64,000 nucleotides of DNA from Blattamonas nauphoetae (GCA_033064195.1 JARBJD010000148.1:62001-126000); one strand, 5' to 3'; shown: positions 46,489-56,981, counted from the stretch's first letter. Translations and numbers: made by a program. Notes: generated by a model from the letters alone, not told the origin.

Positions 46489-48486
46489 ATGAGCGGTTTC
46501 AATTCTTCAAACACAATGCATGACGAACAATTGGAGGAAGACTTAGAACTTGAGATCGACAACCAGCAAGTCTCTCTCCTTCCTCCCCCGGACACAGAGT
46601 ACACTACGATGGATACAGCGATCAAAGAAACAAAAAACTTTGCTATTCAACATGGCTATGTACTTTCAGTGACGGGTGGGGAAAATGAACAAAAGAAAAT
46701 CCTACAGTGCAGACACGCACCTCACCGAAAGTCAATGCAACGTTCAGAAACCGCAGAGCAACAACAAAGAAAGTCGATGTCCGGAACTTGTCCGTTCAAA
46801 GTGTACGTGAGAAAAACAAAAGAAGGGACCTTTCGAACACATTGGAACGGTCAACATCATGATCATCCAAAGCCAACTACGATGGCGATGTACCACCAAT
46901 GCCGTAGTCTTGATGAGGACCAAGATATACTCGCAACAAAACTCCTTTCCGAAGGAGCTGTTGTGAAGGAGGTGGTGACCATTATCAACAAGGGAAGGGA
47001 AGTTCCGATTGCGCCCAAGGATATGTCCAATCGCAGACAGGCTCTTGAAAAAGCTCGAAATGCAGGAAGACCCCCTATTCAAGTACTCCTGGACAATCTC
47101 GAACAAGAACGTTGGATATACGTTGTGGAATACGAGCCAAATGGACCTCTCACGCATTTGTTTCTTGCACATCCAGATTCAATCACAAGATTTCAATTTG
47201 CTCCCACTGTGGTGTTTCTCGATGCCACGTACAAAACAAACAAATATGGAATGCCTCTGCTTCATTTCTGCTCAAGGACGGCTACAGAAGATTGTTACAC
47301 AGTTGCGTTCGCCTTCTTGCGTGGCGAGGCAGAAAGTGACATATCTTGGGCGTTATCTCAGTTTCAGGAAAGAATTGGTTTTCGAAACACGTTTTGTATC
47401 CTTACAGACCGAGCGTTAGCACAGATAAATGCCATTCACAACGTCGTCCCAGAGATGAAGATTGTGCTTTGTCGCTTTCACCTGCTGGCTGCAGTGAAAG
47501 CCCACTTTTCTCAGTTAGTCGATCTCGAAACACTCGATGATTTTATGACAGAATTCTCAAATACAATCGATCAGCCGTCAAAAACTCGGTTCGAAGCTGC
47601 GTTTTCAGAACTCGAGTCCAAATACAAATCAATTCCTCAAGGTTTTGAGTATCTTCGGAAAACATGGTTACCTTTCTCAATTCATTTCTGTAAGTTTGCA
47701 ATCGATACGTTCACTCATCTCGGGCAGTATACAACATCACCGGCAGAAGGGCTCCACAGGGTGCTGAAGGCCTATATTCTCTCATCAAAATCGAAGATAC
47801 CTTCAACACAGAGATGCATCTCGAATTATGTCGTCAATCAAGACAATGAACTCAAGAGAAAAATCGAAACAGAAATATTTGGACAGCCAGGATACCTCCG
47901 TGATGTTCCCATTTTGAAGAAACTTCTCGGTAAAGTATCTGTGGCTTGCTTACGATATCTGTACACCAACCTCAAAGCGATAAAAGCTCATCCAGAAGAT
48001 CACTGCGATTGTAAAATCCATACAACTCACCAATTACCTTGCAGATGCGTACTCTCAAAAACACTCCGAAAGGGACAAAAACTTACACTCCTTCATATCG
48101 GCCGATGTTGGTGGCTTCAAGCTTTTGACATCGATGTTGATTCCGAAAGTTCTTCTGATGCGGCAGGAATGCTTGAACCACTCACACAAAAAGAACTATA
48201 TAAAGAGAAAAAAATCAAAGGAGGAAGCACGAAGGCTCAAGTACCTCGGGCCATTCGAATAGCCAAGAAGGTGGAAAAAAAACAGAAACCTTTCCCAAAG
48301 ATTGATAACACAACAAATAAAAGCAACATTCCTCATCGACAAATCAGACCGCATTCTGTCCCGACCGCAATGACACAAATGGATCGAGAAGAAAGCGACA
48401 CGAATTCCTTCCTCCCTGTGTCACTTCTTATGCCATTCGATAAAAAAGCGAAGCAGAGAATGGACGCGTTCGACAACATCGACTAG
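46489..48486 (+). CDS. MULE transposase, 665 aa
   Basis: The N-terminal part has a WRKY-GCM1/FLYWCH-type zinc finger (LQCRH ... GTCPFKVYV ... QHHDH, residues about 70-130). The DDE core follows: Asp245 (FLDATYKTNKYGM), Asp307 (ILTDRALAQINAI), the CRFH motif and Glu420 (SPAEGLHRVLKAY), the standard MULE transposase (pfam MULE) layout. A SWIM-like CxC..CxC cluster lies near residue 506 (CDCKIH ... PCRC), then a basic tail. I use ATG 46489, the first in the open frame. It is intact and intronless, reads toward the nearby right TIR and is the expected mobilising enzyme of the 33840-48929 element. Confidence 0.9.
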   Translation: MSGFNSSNTMHDEQLEEDLELEIDNQQVSLLPPPDTEYTTMDTAIKETKNFAIQHGYVLSVTGGENEQKKILQCRHAPHRKSMQRSETAEQQQRKSMSGTCPFKVYVRKTKEGTFRTHWNGQHHDHPKPTTMAMYHQCRSLDEDQDILATKLLSEGAVVKEVVTIINKGREVPIAPKDMSNRRQALEKARNAGRPPIQVLLDNLEQERWIYVVEYEPNGPLTHLFLAHPDSITRFQFAPTVVFLDATYKTNKYGMPLLHFCSRTATEDCYTVAFAFLRGEAESDISWALSQFQERIGFRNTFCILTDRALAQINAIHNVVPEMKIVLCRFHLLAAVKAHFSQLVDLETLDDFMTEFSNTIDQPSKTRFEAAFSELESKYKSIPQGFEYLRKTWLPFSIHFCKFAIDTFTHLGQYTTSPAEGLHRVLKAYILSSKSKIPSTQRCISNYVVNQDNELKRKIETEIFGQPGYLRDVPILKKLLGKVSVACLRYLYTNLKAIKAHPEDHCDCKIHTTHQLPCRCVLSKTLRKGQKLTLLHIGRCWWLQAFDIDVDSESSSDAAGMLEPLTQKELYKEKKIKGGSTKAQVPRAIRIAKKVEKKQKPFPKIDNTTNKSNIPHRQIRPHSVPTAMTQMDREESDTNSFLPVSLLMPFDKKAKQRMDAFDNID

Positions 48487-48606
48487 TTGACATCTTCGAA
48501 GGACCGTTATTCCCAAATTTATCAAACAAACACTTCAGACATATTTGCGTTGAAAGTGTTTTTTTGGTGAAAGCGAGAGAGATTATAGTGAAGATGTATT
48601 GTGATC

Positions 48607-48929
48607 CGTCCGTTGCTTCTGTGGCTGAGATGTGTTGTTCAAAATGGATTGATCAACCCATGAATTTGTGTTTTGATGAAGACTTCGGTGAATTAGCATC
48701 TTTTTGGAAAACACCATGAGAAAACGGCGTAAGAAGTGATTTTTTGTCAAAATACGTTTAAAATTGTGAAAAAATGGTGAATAATAACGGAAAACAGGAG
48801 GGGTCTGCACCAAGCTAGAATGGGGTCTGCCTCTAGCAATCTGGGGTCTGCCTCTAGATATAAGGGGTCTGCCTCTAGATATCAGGGGTCTGCCTCTAGC
48901 TAAAATGGGGTCTGCCTCTAGACACTACC
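48607..48929 (-). repeat. MULE right terminal inverted repeat
   Basis: 323 bp, inverse complement of 33840-34163, again with six GGGGTCTGC cores in the outer part. Spacers differ slightly from the left copy, so the tandem part evolves faster than the inner part. Confidence 0.85.
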
Positions 48930-48938
48930 ATTCTGGAT

Positions 48939-49229
48939 CTCCCTCGCTCATTAACTTGCTCATGTAACGCTGATCGGAAGGATCGGAAGATGTCGATGCC
49001 GAATTCATGGCCGTTCTCGATCCCTGCTCCCTTGCCACACACGCCCTCCCACTCCCCTCTGCCTCTCCCCTCACCACACTCTGCGTAGTGCGTGCTGGTG
49101 GCTGCCGTTCGAAGCACAGGCGATACTCGCCTCGACTGACTTCCCTTTTCGCTTTCTTTGACTCTTTGTTTTTCTTCCTTTTGAACATTTGTTTCATCTC
49201 AATCTCTTTCTTTGACAATTTGTTTCTGA
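48939..49229 (+). pseudogene. Family tail resumed to the right of the MULE
   Basis: Starts with CTCCCTCGCTCATTAAC, equivalent to CTCCCTCACTAATCATC after 50600, and later matches 50990-51080 (THALPLPSASPLTTLCVV versus THAFPLASACPLATLGVV). So this is the continuation of the sequence ending at 33839. Confidence 0.65.
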
Positions 49230-49236
49230 CCCATAA
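49230..49236 (+). promoter_or_regulatory. CCCATAA motif, Arm-like copy 4
   Basis: TGACCCATAAAGATTG, 26 nt before ATG 49263. Confidence 0.55.
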
Positions 49237-49262
49237 AGATTGTTTTTTCTGAACCAAATTGA

Positions 49263-50333
49263 ATGACCGAGATTGACAGAAACACAGACACCTCCTCTTG
49301 TACAGCAGGCTCTGATTTGTCCTCCTCTCAGTTCTCCTTTTCGACAGATTGCTCACCGTTCCTGAATTGGACCGAAGATCATGTTTCTGAAGTTCCAAAG
49401 GGGGTTGTCTTTCAGTCTCTCATTGCCACTGTGAAGTCACAACCTGCTCTCGACGTCTCTTTGGAAGCAAAAGCCGTCAAATTTCTCGAATATATGCACC
49501 CAAAACCTCTTTCAACAGTCCATGAAGTTCTCGGCCGCCTCACCTCATATTCTGATGATCCTTTACCAGTTTTCGTGCAGCGCGTTGTGGTACTCATTTC
49601 CTCACCCAATCTTGTCATCACCGCAGCATCAATGAAGTTGCTCAGAAATCTGATCGAACTATGTTCAGCTGAACTCCGACTTCCCCTCGTCCAAGCTGAT
49701 CTAATACCTCAACTCATCGTCACCCTCAATCCACAGTCTCTTTCCTTTGCAGAAACTGCCGATATCCACACCTATCTTTTGTCAAACATAAATGGGCTAG
49801 TCTCGCTGGCCACTCCGGATGATCTTGCAGAACTCGGAATTCAAGATGAGAATGAACAACAAGCTATTCACGAGACAATCGTAAAGCAAGTTCTCCTCCC
49901 ATCGGAACAGTATATCCGCCATTTGTGCGTCAATCGCACTTCGATCATCGACGGTGACCAATCGAATGAATTCATGACGATACTTGCCCAACTCCTCGAT
50001 ATCTCTCCGTATTATCCACCAACGATGGAAATTGTTATTCATATGCCCATCTTTCTCGCGATCCCAAGTTGTCTGACATCCTTCGAAAACGATGAGTCAA
50101 ACTGGTCTTTTCTGTATGACATGAGCAATTCCAAGCAGGAATGGAACAAAGAAAGGGGAGAAGTGCGACAGATGTGGAAGACAGTGCATCGAATGTTGAG
50201 AATGGAGGGCATCGAAGATGTGATTGAAGGAACGCTCCGAAACGACAAAAATGAATACTTCGGAAGCTTGATTGTTGACGAATCAATCGGATGGAACAAC
50301 CTACTGGGCATGAACCTTCCAAAACAGGAATAA
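49263..50333 (+). CDS. Arm-like family protein, 356 aa (copy 4)
   Basis: Intact: CSPFLNWTED, VVFQSLIATVKSQPALDVS, RVVVLISSPNLVITAASM, LIVTLNPQSLSFAET, LPSEQYIRHLCVNRTS, HMPIFLAIPSCLTSFE, MWKTVHRMLRMEGIEDV, IGWNNLLGMNLPKQE. The last 60 codons and the 3' tail are nearly identical to copies 1 and 3, while the middle is more diverged, suggesting gene conversion or a recent block duplication at the 3' end. Confidence 0.75.
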   Translation: MTEIDRNTDTSSCTAGSDLSSSQFSFSTDCSPFLNWTEDHVSEVPKGVVFQSLIATVKSQPALDVSLEAKAVKFLEYMHPKPLSTVHEVLGRLTSYSDDPLPVFVQRVVVLISSPNLVITAASMKLLRNLIELCSAELRLPLVQADLIPQLIVTLNPQSLSFAETADIHTYLLSNINGLVSLATPDDLAELGIQDENEQQAIHETIVKQVLLPSEQYIRHLCVNRTSIIDGDQSNEFMTILAQLLDISPYYPPTMEIVIHMPIFLAIPSCLTSFENDESNWSFLYDMSNSKQEWNKERGEVRQMWKTVHRMLRMEGIEDVIEGTLRNDKNEYFGSLIVDESIGWNNLLGMNLPKQE

Positions 50334-51487
50334 CAGCAGACATGAACAATCGACAATTTCGACCTGTTTCTGACTGCTATTTGCCATCTCACACTGTTTG
50401 TGTGTGATCTTTGTCGGCTCTGGCATCACATCACGATTTGCCAGAAAGATTCAGATTTTCTCTCGCCAGTTTCGCTCGGTGGTGCCACACTCTCCCTCGC
50501 CGCCTCTCTCGCACTGCTCCCACTGCCACTTTCTGAAAGTCGATGCGTCGATTTGGGACACTTTGTACATCTCGCTCTCCTCCCACCCTCCGCATTCTGA
50601 ATCTCCCTCACTAATCATCTCGATCCGCAGGTCGCACTCTCTGGCAGTCACCCCCATCATGTCACACGGATCTCGCTATCGATGATTCCTCCGACGACTC
50701 TGATTGCATCTGACTGTGCTCAATCGAGTTCTCGGCATCTTGATTCGCACCTCTTCGTTTCTTCATCTTCCACACAGCACTCTCCAATCGTCTCTGTTCC
50801 GCCTCTTCCAACTAATCGACATCAGTGCACTTGTCGCTGTGCCAACGCATCAGCAAAGTGAGCACGAAGAAGCGAAATCCCAACGCTGTCAATCGCTGTG
50901 GTCGTCAGTCCAGTTTTCGGGTCTGAACGAGCAAGCTTCCCGGAAGGAGAGGAAGAAGGAAAGCACAATTTGAACCGACACCATCGCCACCCACGCCTTC
51001 CCACTCGCCTCCGCCTGCCCTCTCGCCACACTCGGTGTTGTGCGTGGTGATAATCAGTCATTCGAAGCGAACTTCCACCTGAATGCGCCTTTCTTCGTCT
51101 CGTCATCCTCACAGCCATGCCAGACACGGGGTGTGATGGAGATGATTCTGAAAGCGACAAGAAAAGACGATTCGCAGAAGCAGCACGTTCACAAGCTGTT
51201 TGGAGAAGTGATGTTGGTGCTTCCGACTCAGCGGAGGCATCAGCCAATCTCTGCTTTCCCTATCTCCTTCTGCATCCCTATCGATACTGGGCGCATGCAT
51301 CTCTTCTTCTGCATTCATGTTGCACCATTCGTCCAGGCATTGTTCTCCGACATGTCATCTTTCATTTTCTCTCCTTCACACACTTGCTCTTCATTCATAA
51401 ATCATCTGAATATTCGTTAGTTGTTGTTTTATGTTCCTTTTGGGCAATAGTTTCGTCCAAATCTCATTGTTTCACCCACAATTGTGA
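50334..51487 (+). pseudogene. Family 3' tail and decayed segment holding the MULE empty site
   Basis: The first 200 bp equal the family tail. At 50590-50620 the sequence CCGCATTCTGAATCTCCCTC is the uninterrupted counterpart of the MULE insertion point. Further protein-like pieces (about 50700-51400) share words with 48939-49140 but hold no complete frame. Confidence 0.6.
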
Positions 51488-51494
51488 CCCATAA
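51488..51494 (+). promoter_or_regulatory. CCCATAA motif, Arm-like copy 5
   Basis: TGACCCATAAGGACG, 27 nt before ATG 51522. Confidence 0.55.
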
Positions 51495-51521
51495 GGACGT
51501 TTATCCGCAAAAGCAAACAGA

Positions 51522-52595
51522 ATGACCGAGATTGACAATAAAACAGCCCCCTCATCAAGTCTAGCACGCTCTGGTTTGTCTTCCCACCACTTTTCATGTT
51601 TTCCAGACTGTTCTGCTTTCCTGAATTGGAACGAAGAAGAACTTGAATCTGTACAAGAAAAGGCCATTGTCTTTCCGTCTCTCGTTGCCACTGTGAAGTC
51701 CCAACCTGCACTTGATGACTCTCTGGAAGCGAAGGCCGTGAATGTTCTGGAATCTATGTCTTGGGATGATGAAGAATCAGCCGATGCTTTTCTCAGCACC
51801 TTTGCGTCAGAATCTGGCGATTCTTCGACAGTTTTCGTACAGTGCATTGTAGTGCTCATTTCTTCAGCCAGTAAGACAATCACCACCACTGCAATGGAGA
51901 TGTTCGATAATTTGATCACGAACAGTTCAGCTCGAGTTCACTATACTCTGGTCCAAGCTGATCTGATCCCTCAACTCATCTTCACTCTCAATCCACGATC
52001 ACTTTCTTTTGCTGAAGCAGTCGATATCCACATTCACCTCTTGAAAATCATTTTGATCTCTCTCTGGCTCGCAACTCCGGATGGTCTCGAAGATCTCGAA
52101 ATTGAAGATGAAAATGGACAACAAGTCGTTCGCGAGACGGTTTTGAAGCAAGTTCTCGTCACTTCGGAGAAGTATACTTGCCATTTGTGCATGAACCGCT
52201 ATTCGATCGTCGATGGAGACCAATCAAAGTATTTTCTGGAAATCCTCGCCCAACTCCTCGAAATCTATCCTTATCATCAACCCACTACGGAAATTGTTCT
52301 TCATATGCCTGTCTTTCTCGCGATCCCAAGTTGTCTCACATTCTTCGAAAATGACGAGTCAATCTGGTGTTTTCTGTCTTCAATGGTCAATGCCCAGCGG
52401 GAATGGAACATTACAAGCGGAGAAGTGCACCAAAAGTGGAAGAAAACGCATCGAATGTTGCGAATGGAGGGCATCGAAGATGTGATTGAGGAAAATCTGC
52501 AGAACGACCAAAACACATCCCAAGGACTCCAAATTGTTGTAAATTCGCTTCAATGGAACAATCTGTTGGGCATGAACCTTCCAAATCTATGGTAG
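51522..52595 (+). CDS. Arm-like family protein, 357 aa (copy 5)
   Basis: Intact: CSAFLNWNEE, VFPSLVATVKSQPALDDS, CIVVLISSASKTITTTAM, FTLNPRSLSFAEA, TSEKYTCHLCMNRYS, HMPVFLAIPSCLTFFE, MLRMEGIEDVIEEN, LQWNNLLGMNLPNLW. It ends with TAG and, unlike copies 1, 3 and 4, is not followed by the common tail; the hAT-type element lies 327 bp downstream. Confidence 0.75.
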   Translation: MTEIDNKTAPSSSLARSGLSSHHFSCFPDCSAFLNWNEEELESVQEKAIVFPSLVATVKSQPALDDSLEAKAVNVLESMSWDDEESADAFLSTFASESGDSSTVFVQCIVVLISSASKTITTTAMEMFDNLITNSSARVHYTLVQADLIPQLIFTLNPRSLSFAEAVDIHIHLLKIILISLWLATPDGLEDLEIEDENGQQVVRETVLKQVLVTSEKYTCHLCMNRYSIVDGDQSKYFLEILAQLLEIYPYHQPTTEIVLHMPVFLAIPSCLTFFENDESIWCFLSSMVNAQREWNITSGEVHQKWKKTHRMLRMEGIEDVIEENLQNDQNTSQGLQIVVNSLQWNNLLGMNLPNLW

Positions 52596-52922
52596 AATCC
52601 AATCTGAAAATCAGATCCAGCGATCAGGATTGCGAGCGACTGGTGAATGTTCTGTCGAACCGGAACAAGACGGGACTTTCCTCGCACAGACTCGACATCG
52701 TCCGAACTTCATTCAGACCATGAAGCATGTCCCGACGTGCGTGAATACTTCATTTGTTGTGTGGCGTCTTTTGGTTGTGTTTTCACTTCTAGATTTCATT
52801 TTAAGAGTCTTTTTTTTGACAGAAATAGCAGCGATTTCAGCGTGGAGAACGAGTGAATTGCCTGTGATGAAAATCAGAAATGTGATTCAGTTCGGTTGAT
52901 CATCCCACTCTCTCCCTCTCAT

Positions 52923-53892
52923 CAGGGTTGTCGGAATGACTTAGTAGTAAGGTTTTTGACTTACTTTTCGCTTTTTTCTCGTGACTTAAGACTAAGTCGT
53001 TTTTCTTCGAAAGTAAGTAATTTCACTTTTTTTCCACTTTTTGTGGTCTTGATCAAAGGGTATACAATAACCGTTCGTCGACAGAATCTCAAATCGTGCA
53101 CAAAAGTATTGCTCTCCGATAAGAATTAAATATCTTATGAGTAAACATCTTTAAGGTCCAAGAGAGGTTATTTGTGGAATAGAGAAAAAGTCTGTGTGGG
53201 TCAGATCTTGATTGAATGAAAAGAATCTTTCATTGTACGTTCAATCACAGAATCCTCTACATTCAATTTGCTGTTTCTGACAGAGCGGGAGTACAGACTT
53301 GACAAAAATGCAATCTCTAGACACAAACATGAAACTCTCCCATTCTTCCTGGTTAGACTCGAAGACTGTTCCACCGACTTGCTTTTGTCACAGTAGTGAG
53401 TTCAGCAACTATTATTCAAAGATTTCGATCGATGATCACCTTGTACGACATCACTTCCAGAATCACTTCGAAACAGACCAGACCACGACTGACAAGTGGT
53501 TTTTCTTCGAGTATCGTCATTCTGGTCGGGAGATGCGGAGTTTTCATCGACAGAGATTGCATAATTTCGTTCTTCTCGCCCGTTATTTCCTGTTTTCTGT
53601 ATGATTTATGTTCGACAGATTATTTCTTTCCCTTCTTCCCTTTCTTCAGTTTCACTTCAACCCTGCTCTTTGCTTTATCTGCTTCCTCTTCCCCATCGCC
53701 CAGGAGCACAATCCAACATGAGAAGTATCGGTTTTCTTCACGTTCGTCTCATTTCATCGAAAAAAACACAATATTTTGCTCAAAAATGATCTTACATATG
53801 TAATAACTTAGTAGTAAGTCGTTTTTCCTTACTTCTTACTACTAAGTCATTTTTCCACGACTTAAGTCAACTCAGAGGGCCCGACAACCCTG
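52923..53892. mobile_element. Non-autonomous hAT-type element, 970 bp
   Basis: Ends are perfect 12-bp inverted repeats CAGGGTTGTCGG, flanked by a perfect 8-bp direct repeat CCTCTCAT (52915-52922 and 53893-53900). Both sub-terminal regions are packed with ACTTAGTAGTAAG / ACTTAAGTC motifs in both orientations. No transposase frame. CAGGG starts plus 8 bp are typical of hAT. Confidence 0.85.
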
Positions 53893-54054
53893 CCTCTCAT
53901 TCTCATTTCACTCGATCTCAATGCAATCAGCTCTCTCCAACAAATTCGATCGTCGTTGATGAATGTTTGCGTTACAGTTGTGCCAGTGTATGGATTGTTT
54001 TTATCCAACACGAACATGCAACACACCAGAGTGGCTCAATGCCTTCAAGATGAA

Positions 54055-56981
54055 TCAAGTGTTTTGATCATTTTTGAGAAACCAGTGCCATCGCTGCATC
54101 ATCAGCGTGTTCATCGCAAACGCGAGAGCTTGACAATCGTCGTATAAGTCTGTCCATGTGAGAGATTTGTCTGGATTGTCTGAAAAACAGAAGGAGAGAA
54201 GAGAGAAATGAATAAAAAGGAGAGAAACACGAAGAAAGCGAAAACGATCACAAAATTACCAAATCTTGATCTCAAACCTTTCTCGGCAAGCACAAAAGGC
54301 AGCGTGGCTGTCAGGAACGCAATCAACACATCTTTTGTGAACAATCTCAACTCAAACAGGATCAGTGCGTGTTTGAGAAGTCCCATCCACTTCTGTAATC
54401 GTGAGAGAAGCTCACTTGATCGATTGGAAGGGTTGGCAGACAGCGAAGGGGATGAGGACGATGAAATGATCATCGCTGGCGAGTGGGATTTGGGGGGAGG
54501 GTGAGGAGAGGAAGGAGGGAGGGAGGGGGCAGATGGAGGGTGAGGAGGAGAGGCGGGAAGGGAAGGATGAGGAGTGGTGGAGCGATGAGGAGGTGAAAGA
54601 AGATGTGCGAGGGATGGAGGGATCAAGGAGAGTTGTCGAACCGACGGAACAGGAAGAACAAGACTATGTTCATTCATCCTGTCCACAACACTCTGAACGA
54701 TCGACACACCCCGAGCCACTCTCTCTCCCGAGCTGACCTCTTCCTGCTCGTCGTCGGTGGTGTCAAAGAACATGCTGCTCTTCGAATCGTCGTTCCGGCT
54801 GCTGTCTGCCTCGTCGGATGTATCTTCGATGATTGTTGCTTGGATGGCCATCAGTGTCTCGTTCTCCTCTTTTTTCACATCGTTCTCGTCTGCCTCACTC
54901 CACCACTCCATTTCTTCACTCTCCTTCTCTTCCACCTTCCTTCCCAGCCTCCTCCTTCGTCTCCTCCCTTTCCCTGCTCGCTGTCTGCCTTTTGCTTTCA
55001 CAACCTTCAACTTCCCCAGAGGCAGGATGGACAAAGGTGGGTTGAAATGAGGGAGAGTGGGTGTGGCAGACAGCCGCGGAACTGTCGCAATGTCAATCGT
55101 CCGCCGTGGTAGCTGTGTCCATTTTGAGTCCTCGTCCTCTCCACTCCACGTCGACGACACTGTTTCTGGTGAGAACGGCGAGTCAAACAATGAATCAGCA
55201 CTCGAGTCCTCCTTTCCCTGTCCACCGAACAGACGAGGCTCGGCGGTTGCGGGTGAGTGGGTGGGGATCACTGGTGTGGTTTGTTGAAGTTGTTGTCGTT
55301 TTGGAGTCTTTTGAATGGTTCGACGTGGATAGAGCGAGAAAGTGACGTCGTTGTCAGATGAGGAAGGAGTGGAAGACGAGACAAACGAATTCGATCCAGA
55401 TCCAATTTCTTTCACATCTGAGCTGTCCGAAAGCGACGACGACGAATCAACCACAATCCTCACCTTCGTTTCCATCATCTTCACCTCTGCCTGCCTCTCC
55501 TCATCTTTTTTCTTTCGTTGCGTGACTCTTCTTTTCCTGTTCCGCTGCACGGTCCTCTCCTCTCGTTTCTGTCTCTCCTTCTCCTTCTCTTCAGTTTGTC
55601 TTGCAATAACCGCTGATAAGAAGTCGTTGGAAAGAGAACTCACTTTGTCCACACACGCTGCAATCAGAACATCGCAACAGCAAACAAACTTTCTGACAAA
55701 CGAAAGGTTGGATGTGAGGAAGAAACAGTTGATGGGATGGGGACAGCGACAGTAGCCTTTGCTGGTCTGTGGTTGGTGAAGGAAGGAGTGGAAGAGGGAA
55801 GGGAGAGTCGCAAAATCGAGTGCAGCTTGAAAGACGAGGAAAGGGGAGGGTGAGAAATGGGAGACCAACGTGAACGGAAGGGGGTGTGTGGTGGACGTAG
55901 AGGGGATGTCAAAGGATGGATGGAAACTGAAGAATGATTCATGCATGGGCGATCTGTTTTGATTCGTTTTTATTGTGGCTGTGAGCGGCTGTTTCATCGT
56001 CCGTTTAAGTTTGTTTGATGACAAGAGTTGATATGTGCGGGCGTAACGGGAATATGCATCTGATGTGAGAGCAGAAAAAGATTGGTGGGATAAAGATAAT
56101 ATCTGTTGGGATAGTGTTGATCCAGTCCCCACATTTGTGACGGGCTTCTCTGGCAATACTTGAAGAACTTTAATTAACTTGGATGAGCTAGGACGGATGG
56201 TCATTCGAGGGACGTATGAAAAAACCGGTTCTGCTTTGCAGAGTTTGACTTCTCGTTTGAAGAAGCCTTGAGAACCAGTCGCTTTTTCCCAGAGTCTAAG
56301 TTCGCGAAAGCATGGAAATAAGTAGAAAGCCTGTTCATGGAAACATTCTTCTGTGATTTCCACTTCTTTATCTGTCAGTGATCCATTTTCAGTGGGATTG
56401 AGATCGCGTGAATGTCTGGGGAGCTGAAATGCATTTATTAGGAATATAATCCGGTTGAAATCTAACGACTGAGTTATATTGAACTGTTCTACTAACTGGA
56501 ACAAATTCAAATCTTGTTCAGAAGCTGCTGATAACCAAGGAAGCGACGATTCTGAAGCTGCTTGTGACAAATGTTGGTCAGCACTATTAGTCGATGACAT
56601 CGTAAAATTGCCTCCAAGATGTGATTCTTTCGATGTATCTCGGCCCAGAATATCAGAAACTGTCTTGGCTATGCTCAGTTGGATGTCCATCTCCTTCGTG
56701 TGGACTGTCAGCAAGTATTGATTCTGCCTGGGGTTGTGCCTGTCCATACAATCAGCAAGAAGAGGATTTCCGACCAGTTCAGCGAGCAGTTTCGCCTTCG
56801 GCCAACACAAACACCACAAGAAATCGACGAATTTTGTTCGGAAAGGTTCTTCCCCATCATATGGTGGATAATGAAACCAATCATGGTCTCGCGATGAAAG
56901 GAAGACGAGAGGAGGTGTGGGCATTTTGGGAGGAGAACGATTTGATTCTCCGAGAGAAGGAGGAGCTTCGTCTTTGATCAT
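54055..56981 (-). CDS. Large protein of unknown function with disordered middle
   Basis: The open frame runs 56981 to 54111, but an 80-nt GT..AG intron (54259-54180) replaces its last hydrophobic stretch by DNPDKSLTWTDLYDDCQALA..., ending at TGA 54055. The N-terminal 300 residues look folded (HDWFHYPPYDGEEP, FQLVEQFNITQSLDFN, EITEECFHEQAFYLFPCF), the middle is Ser/Glu/Lys-rich with an Arg/Lys patch (KGRRRRRRLGRK) and a polyproline run, and the C-terminus is helical with one apolar segment (DVLIAFLTATLPFVLAEKG). Two further apolar stretches around 55850 and 55730 are also GT..AG bounded and could be introns left in frame. No family recognised. Confidence 0.65.

Larger units (their letters stand above)
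33840..48929 (+). mobile_element. Giant Mutator-like (MULE) element with gene cargo, 15,090 bp
   Basis: The two ends are inverted repeats of about 323 bp starting GGTAG(C/T)GTCTAGAGGC. A perfect 9-bp direct repeat ATTCTGGAT lies at 33831-33839 and 48930-48938; nine bases is the Mutator signature. Outside it the left and right flanks match consecutive parts of the tail of the paralogue at 50590-50620, giving an independent empty site. An intact MULE transposase gene sits 120 bp inside the right TIR. The other 12 kb carry fragments of host-type genes on both strands plus a nested element (41373-46458). The architecture is that of an autonomous Pack-MULE-like carrier. Confidence 0.85.

Noticed and set aside
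48583-48813. 76-codon minus-strand frame in the right TIR, and its twin at 33888
   Set aside because: Both are translations of the non-coding terminal repeat; the frame is not kept beyond it.
33840-48929. Polinton/Maverick interpretation of the 15-kb element with long TIRs
   Set aside because: No DNA polymerase, integrase, ATPase, protease or capsid-like frame is present; the duplication is 9 bp, not 6, and the only mobility gene is a MULE transposase.
54111-54259. C-terminal membrane anchor (VIVFAFFVFLSFLFISLF) of the 54-57 kb protein
   Set aside because: The stretch is an 80-nt GT..AG intron read through; splicing gives a charged, conserved-looking C-terminus.
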